A DNA stretch of 64,000 nt from VFMC01 sp040380855. Its GTDB lineage: Bacteria > Actinomycetota > Acidimicrobiia > Acidimicrobiales > Ilumatobacteraceae. The stretch is from contig JBEIIG010000006.1 of NCBI GenBank assembly GCA_040380855.1, positions 1 through 64,000 of the forward strand. The letters are read 5' to 3'. The notes below the pieces were generated by a model. That model made no database searches. It was not told the DNA's origin and saw nothing but the letters and a program-made list of their open reading frames with translations. The translations under genes and the position numbers were made by a program. Below are positions 40,993 to 48,468 of the stretch, piece after piece. How positions within the stretch are numbered: the first letter of the stretch is position 1; the number at the start of each line of letters is the position of its first letter.

Positions 40993-41760
40993 ATGGCCGA
41001 CCGTCGCTCCCCCGTCCCCTACGGAACCCCGAACTTCGAGTGGTTCATGGCGATCAACAGCCGCACCGACGACGGCCCGGTACACATGATCAATCTGATG
41101 AAGTACCACGAGCGGGCCCAGTACGCCGACGGCACCGACGACGGCGTCACCGGCAAAGAGGCCGACGACCGCTACGCCCCTGTCGCAGTCCTGCGCGAGA
41201 TCGGCGCCCGGGTGGTGCTGCACGCCGACGTCGATACCCAACTCGACGGCACGCCCACCTGGGACCGCATCGGCATCGTCGAGTACCCGTCGCGCGCCGA
41301 GTTCCTGGCGATGCAGCAACGCCCCGACTTCGCCAAGAAGCACGAGCACAAAGCGGCGGGCATGAAGGAGACCATCGTGATGGCCAGCCTGCCGCTCCCG
41401 CTGCCCGACGTGCAGACAGCAGCGGTCGAGCCCGACCCGGCCGACCCGCCGATGATCCTGATGCAGGTCATCCGCTTCGCCGGCCCCGACGGGCGCGACG
41501 AGATGGCCCGCCACAGCGCACTCGCCGCCGGCCCGGCGCTCGAACTGGGCATCCGCCCGCTGGCCTGGTACGCGGTCGAGGCAACCGTCGTCGGCGACGG
41601 CCGCCAGTGGGACGAGGTGCGCTTCAACTGGTACCCGCGCCGATCGCTGTTCGACACGCTCATCGCCGACCCGCGTCATGCCGAAGGACGCGAACACCGC
41701 GCCAAGGCGGTGGAGGAGTCGTTCGTTGCGCTCCTCACGCCGATGATCAATCATTTCTAG
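40993..41760 (+). CDS. Tandem DUF1330-like/dimeric alpha-beta barrel protein
   Basis: 255 residues that appear to contain two ferredoxin-like halves, each with a strand such as PVHMINLMKYHERA (residues about 29-42) or PPMILMQVIRFAGPDG (about 153-168) and a following EYPSRAEFLAMQQRPDF or WYPRRSLFDTLIADPRH segment. This is the DUF1330/EthD style of dimeric alpha-beta barrel, here fused in tandem. The reaction is unknown. A good promoter (TTGACA and TAGCCT) precedes it, and the next gene's ATG directly follows its TAG. Confidence 0.7.
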   Translation: MADRRSPVPYGTPNFEWFMAINSRTDDGPVHMINLMKYHERAQYADGTDDGVTGKEADDRYAPVAVLREIGARVVLHADVDTQLDGTPTWDRIGIVEYPSRAEFLAMQQRPDFAKKHEHKAAGMKETIVMASLPLPLPDVQTAAVEPDPADPPMILMQVIRFAGPDGRDEMARHSALAAGPALELGIRPLAWYAVEATVVGDGRQWDEVRFNWYPRRSLFDTLIADPRHAEGREHRAKAVEESFVALLTPMINHF

Positions 41761-42624
41761 ATGAGTGCTCTCAGCGCCCGCGCCTCGTTCGCCTCACACC
41801 GACTGATCGGCTGGGTGTTCTGGGACCCGAGGGCGATCGAGTTGTACGGCGAACTCGGTGTGCCCAACGGTGCGGGCTACTACATCGCCAGCCGCGCCGC
41901 GCCGCTCGCCGATGCCGGCGACGAGGCGGTGATCGCCGCGTTCTACTCGATCAGCCCGGCATTCATCCGGTTCTCACTGGGCCTCACCCGTCAGCACACC
42001 ACCTTCGCCGACGCCTACCGGGTGCGCAACGAGGCGGTCGGCGAGGGCTTGCGCCGCTATGTGCCCCAGATCTGCACCTCGCTCGCGTCGTATGCCCCGC
42101 GCCTGTGGGACGTGGTCGATCACCTGCCGCGCTCGGGCCGCGTGCTGTTCGCAGCCCATGCCGAATGGCCTCGCCTCGACGACGTCGACCCGGTGGTGTC
42201 GGCCTGGCTGGCTCTCAACTGCATCCGCGAGTGGCGAGGCGACACGCACTTCGCCCTGCTCGCGGCCACCGACGTCGACGGGGTACAGGCCGGTCTGCTG
42301 CACGACGCATGGATGGGCTACCCGGGCGACTGGATCCCGCGCAGCCGTGGTGCCGACGACGCCGCACTCGCGGCGGCGATCGAGGGCCTGACCGCGCGTG
42401 GGTGGGCCACCGACGGCCGGGTGAACGAAGCGGGCATCACGTTTCGCCAACAACTCGAGGACCGTACCGATCAGCTCACCGAGCGCGCCTGGGTTCACCT
42501 GGGAGAAGCACGCACCACCGCCCTGTGCTCGCTGATCGAGCCGGTGGGGCCGCGCCTGATGCAACGTATCGACGACACGGCCGGGCCGAACTGGATGCCA
42601 GCGGCCCGACCGCGTCGGCGCTGA
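41761..42624 (+). CDS. SCO6745-family protein, function unknown
   Basis: 287 residues of all-helical character, starting MSALSARASFASHRLIGWVFWDP. Landmarks include YYIASRAAPLADAG, NEAVGEGLRRYVPQIC and LNCIREWRGDTHFALLAATDVDG. It matches the actinobacterial SCO6745 group as I recall it; members have a C-terminal segment resembling winged-helix proteins but no known ligand or DNA target. The ATG immediately follows the upstream stop (TAGATG), so it is co-transcribed with the alpha-beta barrel gene. Confidence 0.7.
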   Translation: MSALSARASFASHRLIGWVFWDPRAIELYGELGVPNGAGYYIASRAAPLADAGDEAVIAAFYSISPAFIRFSLGLTRQHTTFADAYRVRNEAVGEGLRRYVPQICTSLASYAPRLWDVVDHLPRSGRVLFAAHAEWPRLDDVDPVVSAWLALNCIREWRGDTHFALLAATDVDGVQAGLLHDAWMGYPGDWIPRSRGADDAALAAAIEGLTARGWATDGRVNEAGITFRQQLEDRTDQLTERAWVHLGEARTTALCSLIEPVGPRLMQRIDDTAGPNWMPAARPRRR

Positions 42625-42628
42625 CGGA

Positions 42629-43171
42629 TCAGCCGAGTGCGGCTTCGATCGCCTCGACCACGATCGGGTCGTCGGGCGCGGTGGTGGGAGCGAAGCGCGC
42701 CACCACGTTGCCGTCTTTGCCGATGAGGAACTTCTCGAAGTTCCACAGGATCTCGGGGTCGTCGTTCACGGTGAGGCCGTGGCCCTTCAGCGTGGCGCGG
42801 AACCCGTCGGGGTCGCCGGCGGCACGGGGTGCCGCAGCGGTGAGGGCTGCGTAGAGCGGGTGCTTGTCGTCGCCGGCGACGCTGATCTTGGCGTGCAGAG
42901 GAAACGTGACCGAGTAATTCGTCGAGCAGAACTCGGCGATCTCGTCGTTGGTACCCGGCTCTTGGCCGAGGAAGTTGTTGGCGGGGAAGCCGAGCACGCT
43001 GAAGCCCCGGCCGGCGAAGCGCTCGTGCACCTGCTCGAGTCCGGTGTACTGCGGGGTGAGGCCGCACTTCGAGGCGACGTTCACGACGAGCAGCACCTTG
43101 CCTGCATGGTCGGCCAGCGAGGTGGCCGCGCCGGTGATGGTGGTGAGCGGGATCTCCTGCAATGCGGTCAT
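42629..43171 (-). CDS. Glutathione peroxidase-family thiol peroxidase
   Basis: 180 residues. The peroxidatic Cys is in NVASKCGLTPQY (Cys, not selenocysteine), the Gln in FPANNFLGQEPGTN, and the Trp/Asn pair in ILWNFEKFLIG. A candidate resolving Cys is in AEFCSTNYSVTFPL. In bacteria such enzymes reduce hydroperoxides with thioredoxin rather than glutathione. It converges with the SCO6745-like gene, with four bases between stops. Confidence 0.92.
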   Translation of the reverse strand: MTALQEIPLTTITGAATSLADHAGKVLLVVNVASKCGLTPQYTGLEQVHERFAGRGFSVLGFPANNFLGQEPGTNDEIAEFCSTNYSVTFPLHAKISVAGDDKHPLYAALTAAAPRAAGDPDGFRATLKGHGLTVNDDPEILWNFEKFLIGKDGNVVARFAPTTAPDDPIVVEAIEAALG

Positions 43172-43221
43172 GGCGCGAAGGTTCGCACAGCGACGGCCGA
43201 GGTGCCCACTCGAGACGGCAC

Positions 43222-43227
43222 TATCGT
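43222..43227 (+). promoter_or_regulatory. -10 hexamer TATCGT, leaderless promoter
   Basis: TATCGT lies 7 bases before ATG 43235; it is the same hexamer as at 3500-3505. Confidence 0.45.
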
Positions 43228-43234
43228 CGCCCCC

Positions 43235-44494
43235 ATGACTGCGATCGAGACCCGCTCCAGCACGTTCCGTCCCGAGCAGGTGGTGGCCGACCTGCGTGCC
43301 CTCGCCGACCGGACGGGCGGCCCCGAGGGCAGCCGTCGCCTGGCCTGGACACCGGAGTGGCTCGAGGCCCGGGCACTGCTGCGCGAGAGCCTGGCCACGT
43401 TGCCCGTCGAGGTCGACACCGACGAGGCCGGCAACCTGTGGGCGGTGCTGCGCGGCGAGCGCCCCGAGATGCTGGTGGTGGGCTCGCACCTCGACAGCGT
43501 GCCGAAAGGCGGTTGGCTCGACGGTGCGCTCGGGGTGATGGCAGGCCTCGAACTGCTGCGCGCGCTCGCGGCCGAGGGCACGCCCCCGGTCAGCGTCGCG
43601 CTCGTCGACTGGGCCGACGAGGAGGGCGCTCGGTTCAGCCGCAGCCTGTTCGGCTCCGCCGCCAGCGTGGGCACGCTCGACATCGAGGTGCTCCGCGGCC
43701 TCGTCGACAAAGAGGGCAACCGTCTGCCCGAGGTGCTCGCCCACCACGGGGTCGACATCGATCGGCTCGACGGTGCCCGCACCCGCATGGCCGATGTGAA
43801 GGCGTATGTCGAGGTGCACATCGAACAGGGCCCGATCCTCGAGTCGATGGGGAAGGGCATCTGCACCGTCACCGGCACCAAGGGCATCGAACGCGAGCGG
43901 CTGATCTTCCGCGGCCAGGCCGCGCACGCGGGCACGATGCCGATGGAGATGCGCCGCGACAGCTTCCGGGCCGCCTCGCGCTTCGCCCTCGCGATCGCCG
44001 AGATCGGTGAGCGGCACCAGGGGGTCACCACCGTGGGCCATGCGCAGTGCTGGCCCGGGGTGGTCACCGCCGTCGCCGGCGAGACCCGCATCACGATGGA
44101 CATGCGCCACATCGATGCCGAGGCGCTCGCCACGATGTTCCGCGAAGCCCACGAGGCCGCCGCGGCCGCCGCGGCTGCCGAAGGCTGCACCATCGAGTGG
44201 GAGCACATCTTCCGCATCCCGCCGATGCCGTTCCATCCGCTGCTGCTCGACGCAGCACGCGCTGCGGTGCGCGAGGTGGAGGGTCACGACATCGAACTGC
44301 CGAGTGGCGCGTTGCACGACGCCAGCGAGATGGCCCGCGAGGTACCGACGGTGATGATCTTCTCGAGCAGCACCAACGGCCTCAGCCACACCAAAGAGGA
44401 AGACACACCGGTCGATCACCTGCACATGGCGGTCGATGCGTTCGACCGCACGTGCCGTCAGGCGATGGCCCTCATCAGCGCCGGCGCGCTGTAG
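43235..44494 (+). CDS. M20-type Zn amidohydrolase (N-carbamoyl amino acid hydrolase/allantoate amidohydrolase-like)
   Basis: 419 residues. Metal ligands fit the hydantoinase/carbamoylase group: LVVGSHLDSVPKGGWLDGALG, then DWADEEGARFSRSLFGS, HIEQGPILES, and a C-terminal HDASEMAR-like ligand region (ALHDASEM). The dimerisation domain carries GQAAHAGTMPM. These enzymes release ammonia or CO2 from carbamoyl or ureido groups. The 3' end overlaps the convergent winged-helix gene by 20 bases. Confidence 0.88.
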   Translation: MTAIETRSSTFRPEQVVADLRALADRTGGPEGSRRLAWTPEWLEARALLRESLATLPVEVDTDEAGNLWAVLRGERPEMLVVGSHLDSVPKGGWLDGALGVMAGLELLRALAAEGTPPVSVALVDWADEEGARFSRSLFGSAASVGTLDIEVLRGLVDKEGNRLPEVLAHHGVDIDRLDGARTRMADVKAYVEVHIEQGPILESMGKGICTVTGTKGIERERLIFRGQAAHAGTMPMEMRRDSFRAASRFALAIAEIGERHQGVTTVGHAQCWPGVVTAVAGETRITMDMRHIDAEALATMFREAHEAAAAAAAAEGCTIEWEHIFRIPPMPFHPLLLDAARAAVREVEGHDIELPSGALHDASEMAREVPTVMIFSSSTNGLSHTKEEDTPVDHLHMAVDAFDRTCRQAMALISAGAL

Positions 44495-44810
44495 CGGGTG
44501 CAGCCTGGCCCGTGAGCGGGCCGAACACTTCGGCGATCTGGTGGCCCGCTTCGAGGGGGTGCCGTAGCGGGTGGTCGAGGTCGACCTCGTAGACGTTGTT
44601 GCGGCCCCGCTTGTGGCGCACCACGTATCCGGCCTCGACGAGATCGGTGACGATGCTGTGCACCGCGCGCTCGCCGATGCCCACCATCCGCGCCATCTCG
44701 GTGAGCCGCACCTCGGGGTTCTGCGCGATGCAGAGCAGGACATGGGCATGGTTGGTGAGGAAGGTCCACGAGGGGACCTCGACGGCGGATGAGACGACCG
44801 TTCGCTGCAC
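44475..44810 (-). CDS. Winged-helix transcriptional regulator
   Basis: 111 residues, one winged-helix domain: HAHVLLCIAQNPEVRLTEMA, recognition helix GIGERAVHSIVTDLVEAGY, and wing VVRHKRGRNNVYEVD. The C-terminal 25 residues are Ala/Arg rich. I take GTG 44810 as start because TACACT sits exactly 6 bases upstream; ATG 44828 would extend it by six residues and overlap that promoter. It may regulate itself or the divergent isocitrate dehydrogenase gene. Confidence 0.75.
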   Translation of the reverse strand: MQRTVVSSAVEVPSWTFLTNHAHVLLCIAQNPEVRLTEMARMVGIGERAVHSIVTDLVEAGYVVRHKRGRNNVYEVDLDHPLRHPLEAGHQIAEVFGPLTGQAAPATARRR

Positions 44811-44816
44811 GTGGCG

Positions 44817-44822
44817 AGTGTA
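44817..44822 (-). promoter_or_regulatory. -10 hexamer TACACT, leaderless promoter for the regulator
   Basis: On the minus strand TACACT, 6 bases, then GTG 44810. Confidence 0.5.
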
Positions 44823-44851
44823 ACCCACCGGATGTTTCTCGATCGTCTGAG

Positions 44852-44883
44852 TTGACGTGGTTGTTCATACATGCTTTACTAAT
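44852..44883 (+). promoter_or_regulatory. Candidate promoter for isocitrate dehydrogenase
   Basis: TTGACG (44852-44857) is followed after 20 bases by ACTAAT (44878-44883), or 17 bases by TTTACT, in an AT-rich stretch unusual for this window. The ATG at 44949 is about 65 bases downstream, so this gene has a leader, unlike many here. Confidence 0.35.
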
Positions 44884-44948
44884 CATGTTTCTACAAGGCA
44901 GTCCTTGCCACCAGCACCTCTACCAGCACGAGCAGCGACAGGACCGAC

Positions 44949-46397
44949 ATGACCACCAACCGGCAGCCCACCCCCATCACCGTCGCTCGCGGCGACGGCA
45001 TCGGCCCCGAGATCATGGATGCCACACTCCGCATCCTCGAAGCCGCCGGCGCCCGCCTGGCGATCGAGGAGATCGAGATCGGCGAAGCCGTCTACCAGCG
45101 GGGCAACACGGCAGGCATCGAGCCCGAGTCGCTCGCGTCGCTGCGCCGCACGGGCGTGTTCCTGAAGGCGCCCATCACCACCCCCCAGGGTGGCGGCTTC
45201 AAGAGCCTCAACGTGACGGTGCGCAAGACGCTCGGGTTGTACGCCAATGTGCGGCCCTGCCCCGCCTATGCACCGTTCGTCGCCACCAAGCACCCCGGCA
45301 TGGACGTGGTGATCATCCGCGAGAACGAAGAAGACCTCTACGCCGGCATCGAGCACCGCCAGAGCGACGAGGTGTACCAGTGCCTCAAGCTCATCACCCG
45401 GCCGGGCTGCGAGCGCATCGCCCGCTACGCGTTCGAGTACGCCCGCGCCTACAACCGCTCGAAGGTGACGGCGTTCACCAAGGACAACATCATGAAGATG
45501 ACCGACGGCCTGTTCCACAAGGTCGCCGAAGAGGTCGCGGCCGAGTACCCCGACATCGAGTTCGAGCACTGGATCGTCGACATCGGCGCAGCCAAGCTGG
45601 CCGATACGCCCGAGGCGTTCGACGTGGTGCTGCTGCCCAACCTGTACGGCGACATCCTGTCCGACGTGGCCGCCCAGATCGCCGGCTCGGTGGGCCTGGC
45701 GGGCAGCGCCAACATCGGCCCCTCCACCGCCATGTTCGAGGCCATCCACGGCTCGGCCCCCCGCCGCGCCGGCCAAGACGTGGCCAACCCCTCGGGCCTG
45801 TTCCTCGGCGCCGTGCAGATGCTGGTGCACATCGGCCAGGGCGACGTGGCCACCCGCGCCCACAACGCCTGGCTCACGACGATCGAGGACGGTGTGCACA
45901 CCTACGACATCTTCGATCCGGAAGTGAGCACCTCGCGGGTCGGCACCTCGGCGTTCGCCGACGCCGTGATCGCCCGCCTCGGCGAGGAGCCGTCGACGCT
46001 CACCCCGGTGCGCTACGCCGATGCCCCGTCGATCTCGGTGAAGGTGCCCACCCGGGCCCGCCAGCAGAAAGAACAGGTCGGCATCGACATCTTCCTCGAC
46101 GTACCACACCTCACCCCCGACGAGCTCGGTCGCCAACTCGAACCACTCGCGCTGCCGTACTTCCGACTCGACATGCTCTCGAACCGGGGACAGAAGGTGT
46201 ACCCCGACGGCGCACCCGAGACGCTGTGCGTCGACGCCTTCCGGTGCCGGTTCCTCGGCCGATCCGGTTCGGTGAGCGCATCGGCCACCATCAACCTGCT
46301 CGGACGACTGAACGATGCGGGTTTCCCGTTCATCAAGAGCGAAGGCCTGTTCACCTTCGACGGCGAGCCGGGCTTCAGCAAGGGCCAGGGGCAATGA
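44949..46397 (+). CDS. icd: Isocitrate dehydrogenase, long C-terminal type
   Basis: 482 residues. The first 330 are the isocitrate/isopropylmalate dehydrogenase fold: ARGDGIGPEIMD, substrate loop GGGFKSLNVTVRKTLGLYANVRP, ENEEDLYAGIEHR, and the metal/NAD region LLPNLYGDILSDVAAQIAGSVGLA. A C-terminal domain of about 140 residues follows, as in the Thermus/Rickettsia-type isocitrate dehydrogenases of similar length. It converts isocitrate to 2-oxoglutarate in the TCA cycle. Cofactor choice (NAD or NADP) is not certain from sequence alone. Its stop overlaps the start of a small unknown gene. Confidence 0.9.
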   Translation: MTTNRQPTPITVARGDGIGPEIMDATLRILEAAGARLAIEEIEIGEAVYQRGNTAGIEPESLASLRRTGVFLKAPITTPQGGGFKSLNVTVRKTLGLYANVRPCPAYAPFVATKHPGMDVVIIRENEEDLYAGIEHRQSDEVYQCLKLITRPGCERIARYAFEYARAYNRSKVTAFTKDNIMKMTDGLFHKVAEEVAAEYPDIEFEHWIVDIGAAKLADTPEAFDVVLLPNLYGDILSDVAAQIAGSVGLAGSANIGPSTAMFEAIHGSAPRRAGQDVANPSGLFLGAVQMLVHIGQGDVATRAHNAWLTTIEDGVHTYDIFDPEVSTSRVGTSAFADAVIARLGEEPSTLTPVRYADAPSISVKVPTRARQQKEQVGIDIFLDVPHLTPDELGRQLEPLALPYFRLDMLSNRGQKVYPDGAPETLCVDAFRCRFLGRSGSVSASATINLLGRLNDAGFPFIKSEGLFTFDGEPGFSKGQGQ

Positions 46398-46750
46398 GCA
46401 CGACGCCAGGGTCCACCGCCGCAGGGGTGGCGCTGTCGATCGTCGCCGACGACGACGATGCGCACGCCTTCTGCCGTCGCCTCGCCACCGTGGTGAACCA
46501 CGGACCGATGCACCTCGCCCGCGCCTTCCAGCTGGCCACCCAGGTGTACCCCGTGCGGTCCGACACCGTGTCGGGCACCTCGGTGGTGATGCGCTGCGAG
46601 TTCCGCATGCGGCGATCAGGGTCGCCCGTCGACCAGGAGGCACTCGACGACCTGCGTCGCCGACTACGCCACATCACCACCTTCGACGAACGGATGCTCG
46701 ATGCCCACGACACACTCGTCGGGCTCACGCCGTTCCCCCACGTCGCCTGA
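46394..46750 (+). CDS. Unknown small protein coupled to isocitrate dehydrogenase
   Basis: 118 residues beginning MSTTPGSTAAGVALSIVADD. A predicted mixed alpha/beta protein with the segment VVMRCEFRMRRSG and a helical DQEALDDLRRRLRHITTFDER. I do not recognise a family. Its ATG overlaps the isocitrate dehydrogenase TGA (ATGA), so it is co-translated and may modulate that enzyme, but that is inference only. Confidence 0.6.
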   Translation: MSTTPGSTAAGVALSIVADDDDAHAFCRRLATVVNHGPMHLARAFQLATQVYPVRSDTVSGTSVVMRCEFRMRRSGSPVDQEALDDLRRRLRHITTFDERMLDAHDTLVGLTPFPHVA

Positions 46751-46765
46751 TCAGCGGCCGACCTC

Positions 46766-47653
46766 GTGTCTTCTGATCCTGGCGGCACCAGTCAGCAGCG
46801 CCGTCCACCCGGTGGTGGCCGGTACGACGGCGCTGCTGCGGTGCTGGCAACCCGCCACCACAAGTTGCCGTTGATCGCACCAGCGTTCGCCAGACTGGGC
46901 CTCACCGTCGATGCCGTCGAGGTCGACACCGATGCACTCGGCACCTTCACCGGCGAGATCGAACGCACGATGAACCAGTTGGACACGGCGGTGGCCAAGG
47001 CCCGACTGGGAATGCAGGCAACGGGTGCCTCGATCGGCATCGCCTCCGAGGGCGCCATCGGCCCAGCGCCGTCGATGCCCTACGTCGTGAGCGCCACCGA
47101 GCTGGTGGTGCTCGTCGACGACGAACTCGGCATCGTCGTCGGCGAGACCGAGATGCTGTTCGACATCGTCGTCATCTCGTTCGACACGGCGCCGGGCGAA
47201 CCGCTCGACGACCGGCTGCGACGAGCCGACTTCCCCGAACACGGGCTGATCGCGATGCCCTCGTCCGGCACCATCGCTCCGATCCACAAAGGAATCCACG
47301 ACCGCGACGACCTCGAGCGGGCCATCGCCGAGTGCGCCGCCGCATCGACCGATGGTCGGGCGCGGGTGACGACCGATCTGCGCGCCCATCACTGCCCCAG
47401 TCGGCGGCCGATCATCGCTGCGGCCGCGGCCCGACTCGCCATGCGCCTGGCGGCCAACTGCCCGGCCTGCGCCACACCGGGCTGGGGCATCCTGCGCGCC
47501 AACCGGGGGGCACCCTGCCGCGCATGCGGTGAACAGGTCGACATCGTCGCCGCCTACGTCGAGGGCTGTCAGCGGTGTCCGGTCGAACTGGCGATGCCGC
47601 TGCCTGGCCGCGAGACCGCCGATCCGTCGCGCTGTCCGTCCTGCAACCCCTGA
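46766..47653 (+). CDS. DUF6671-like zinc-ribbon protein
   Basis: 295 residues from GTG 46766. The N-terminal part (RYDGAAAVLATRHHKLPLIAP, then LGLTVDAVEVDTDALGTFTG) matches DUF6671 as I recall it. The C-terminus has two zinc-ribbon-like knuckles: CPACATPGWGILRAN with CRACG, and CQRCPVELAMP with CPSC. Function unknown; a nucleic-acid or metal role is possible. It follows the isocitrate dehydrogenase/unknown pair by 15 bases. Confidence 0.7.
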   Translation: MSSDPGGTSQQRRPPGGGRYDGAAAVLATRHHKLPLIAPAFARLGLTVDAVEVDTDALGTFTGEIERTMNQLDTAVAKARLGMQATGASIGIASEGAIGPAPSMPYVVSATELVVLVDDELGIVVGETEMLFDIVVISFDTAPGEPLDDRLRRADFPEHGLIAMPSSGTIAPIHKGIHDRDDLERAIAECAAASTDGRARVTTDLRAHHCPSRRPIIAAAAARLAMRLAANCPACATPGWGILRANRGAPCRACGEQVDIVAAYVEGCQRCPVELAMPLPGRETADPSRCPSCNP

Positions 47654-47661
47654 CCGGGGTT
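47645..47661. terminator. Small hairpin between convergent genes
   Basis: AACCCC and GGGGTT pair across a TGACC loop that contains the DUF6671 gene stop, directly facing the methyltransferase stop. A weak bidirectional terminator candidate. Confidence 0.35.
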
Positions 47662-48404
47662 CAGCGCGGGCGGTGGGCCACGATGATGGCCGACTGGGCG
47701 AACGGGCGCAGCCAACGAGGGGCGCTGCGGCTGTCGAGCGAGCGGTGCAGCGCCCGATACCAGCCCGGATAGAAGTCGCCCATCCGCGGCACCAGACCGT
47801 GGTAGGTGATCGAGTCGATCGTGAACCCGGCGCGACGGAGCAACCGGCACAGCGAGCGAGCCGACAGCGTGCGCAGCCGGGTGCCGTACACCCGGCGCAT
47901 CACCTTGGTGACCCCCAAGGGCGACCAGGGCTGGCTGTGGGTGTTCACCACCAGCGAGCCGCCGGGGCGCAACATGCCGTACATCGCCGCTGCGCCGGCG
48001 GCGCGCAGCGAGTCCTCGGCGTTCAAGAAGAAACGGAAGGCGCTCACCACGTCGAACTGCTCGTGCAGCGTCCCGGCCGAGGCGTCCACCGCCACCAGTG
48101 TCGACGTGGGGCTGTTGGCGGCGGCCACCTGCAACATGTCGGGGGAGATGTCGAGACCGAACGTGATGGGGAACACATCGGCCGCGACCTTCAGCACCCG
48201 GCCCGTGCCGCACGCGAAATCGGCTGCCTCGGCCGCCCCCTGGGTGCGCAGACGCGAGAACGTGCGCGTGAGGAATGGTCGTTCGAACCAGGCCCACTCG
48301 TCGGCGTAATACCCCTCGGCATACGCCTGCTCGTACTCGGAAGCCTTGTCGGTGCCGAGGTGGGTGTCGCGATAGGTCCAGGTATCGGGTTGCTTGATGC
48401 TCAC
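47661..48404 (-). CDS. Class I SAM-dependent methyltransferase
   Basis: 247 residues. Motif I is ADFACGTGRVLKVAAD, with LDISPDMLQVAA following as motif post-I, and FDVVSAFRFFLNAED and LRPGGSLVVNTHSQPW downstream. A C-terminal helix pair (LCRLLRRAGFTIDSITYHG) is typical of ubiquinone/sterol-type or small-molecule methyltransferases. Acceptor unknown. It lies after gatB on the same strand; a hairpin (GGGCT/AGCCC, 48462-48475) at the gatB stop may separate the transcripts. Confidence 0.85.
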   Translation of the reverse strand: MSIKQPDTWTYRDTHLGTDKASEYEQAYAEGYYADEWAWFERPFLTRTFSRLRTQGAAEAADFACGTGRVLKVAADVFPITFGLDISPDMLQVAAANSPTSTLVAVDASAGTLHEQFDVVSAFRFFLNAEDSLRAAGAAAMYGMLRPGGSLVVNTHSQPWSPLGVTKVMRRVYGTRLRTLSARSLCRLLRRAGFTIDSITYHGLVPRMGDFYPGWYRALHRSLDSRSAPRWLRPFAQSAIIVAHRPR

Positions 48405-48468
48405 CGGGTCAGCATGGACTGCCCTGATGCCTGTCCGACAGGCCCGAACGGCGGCCGGAGGGGGCTGT

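Noticed and set aside
42629..43171. Selenoprotein glutathione peroxidase
   Set aside because: The peroxidatic position is a TGC cysteine codon in SKCGLTPQY, and no in-frame TGA occurs in the gene.
48429..48443. GCCTGTC/GACAGGC inverted repeat upstream of the methyltransferase gene
   Set aside because: It is a perfect 7-bp repeat with a single centre base, but too short and isolated to call as an operator without conservation data.
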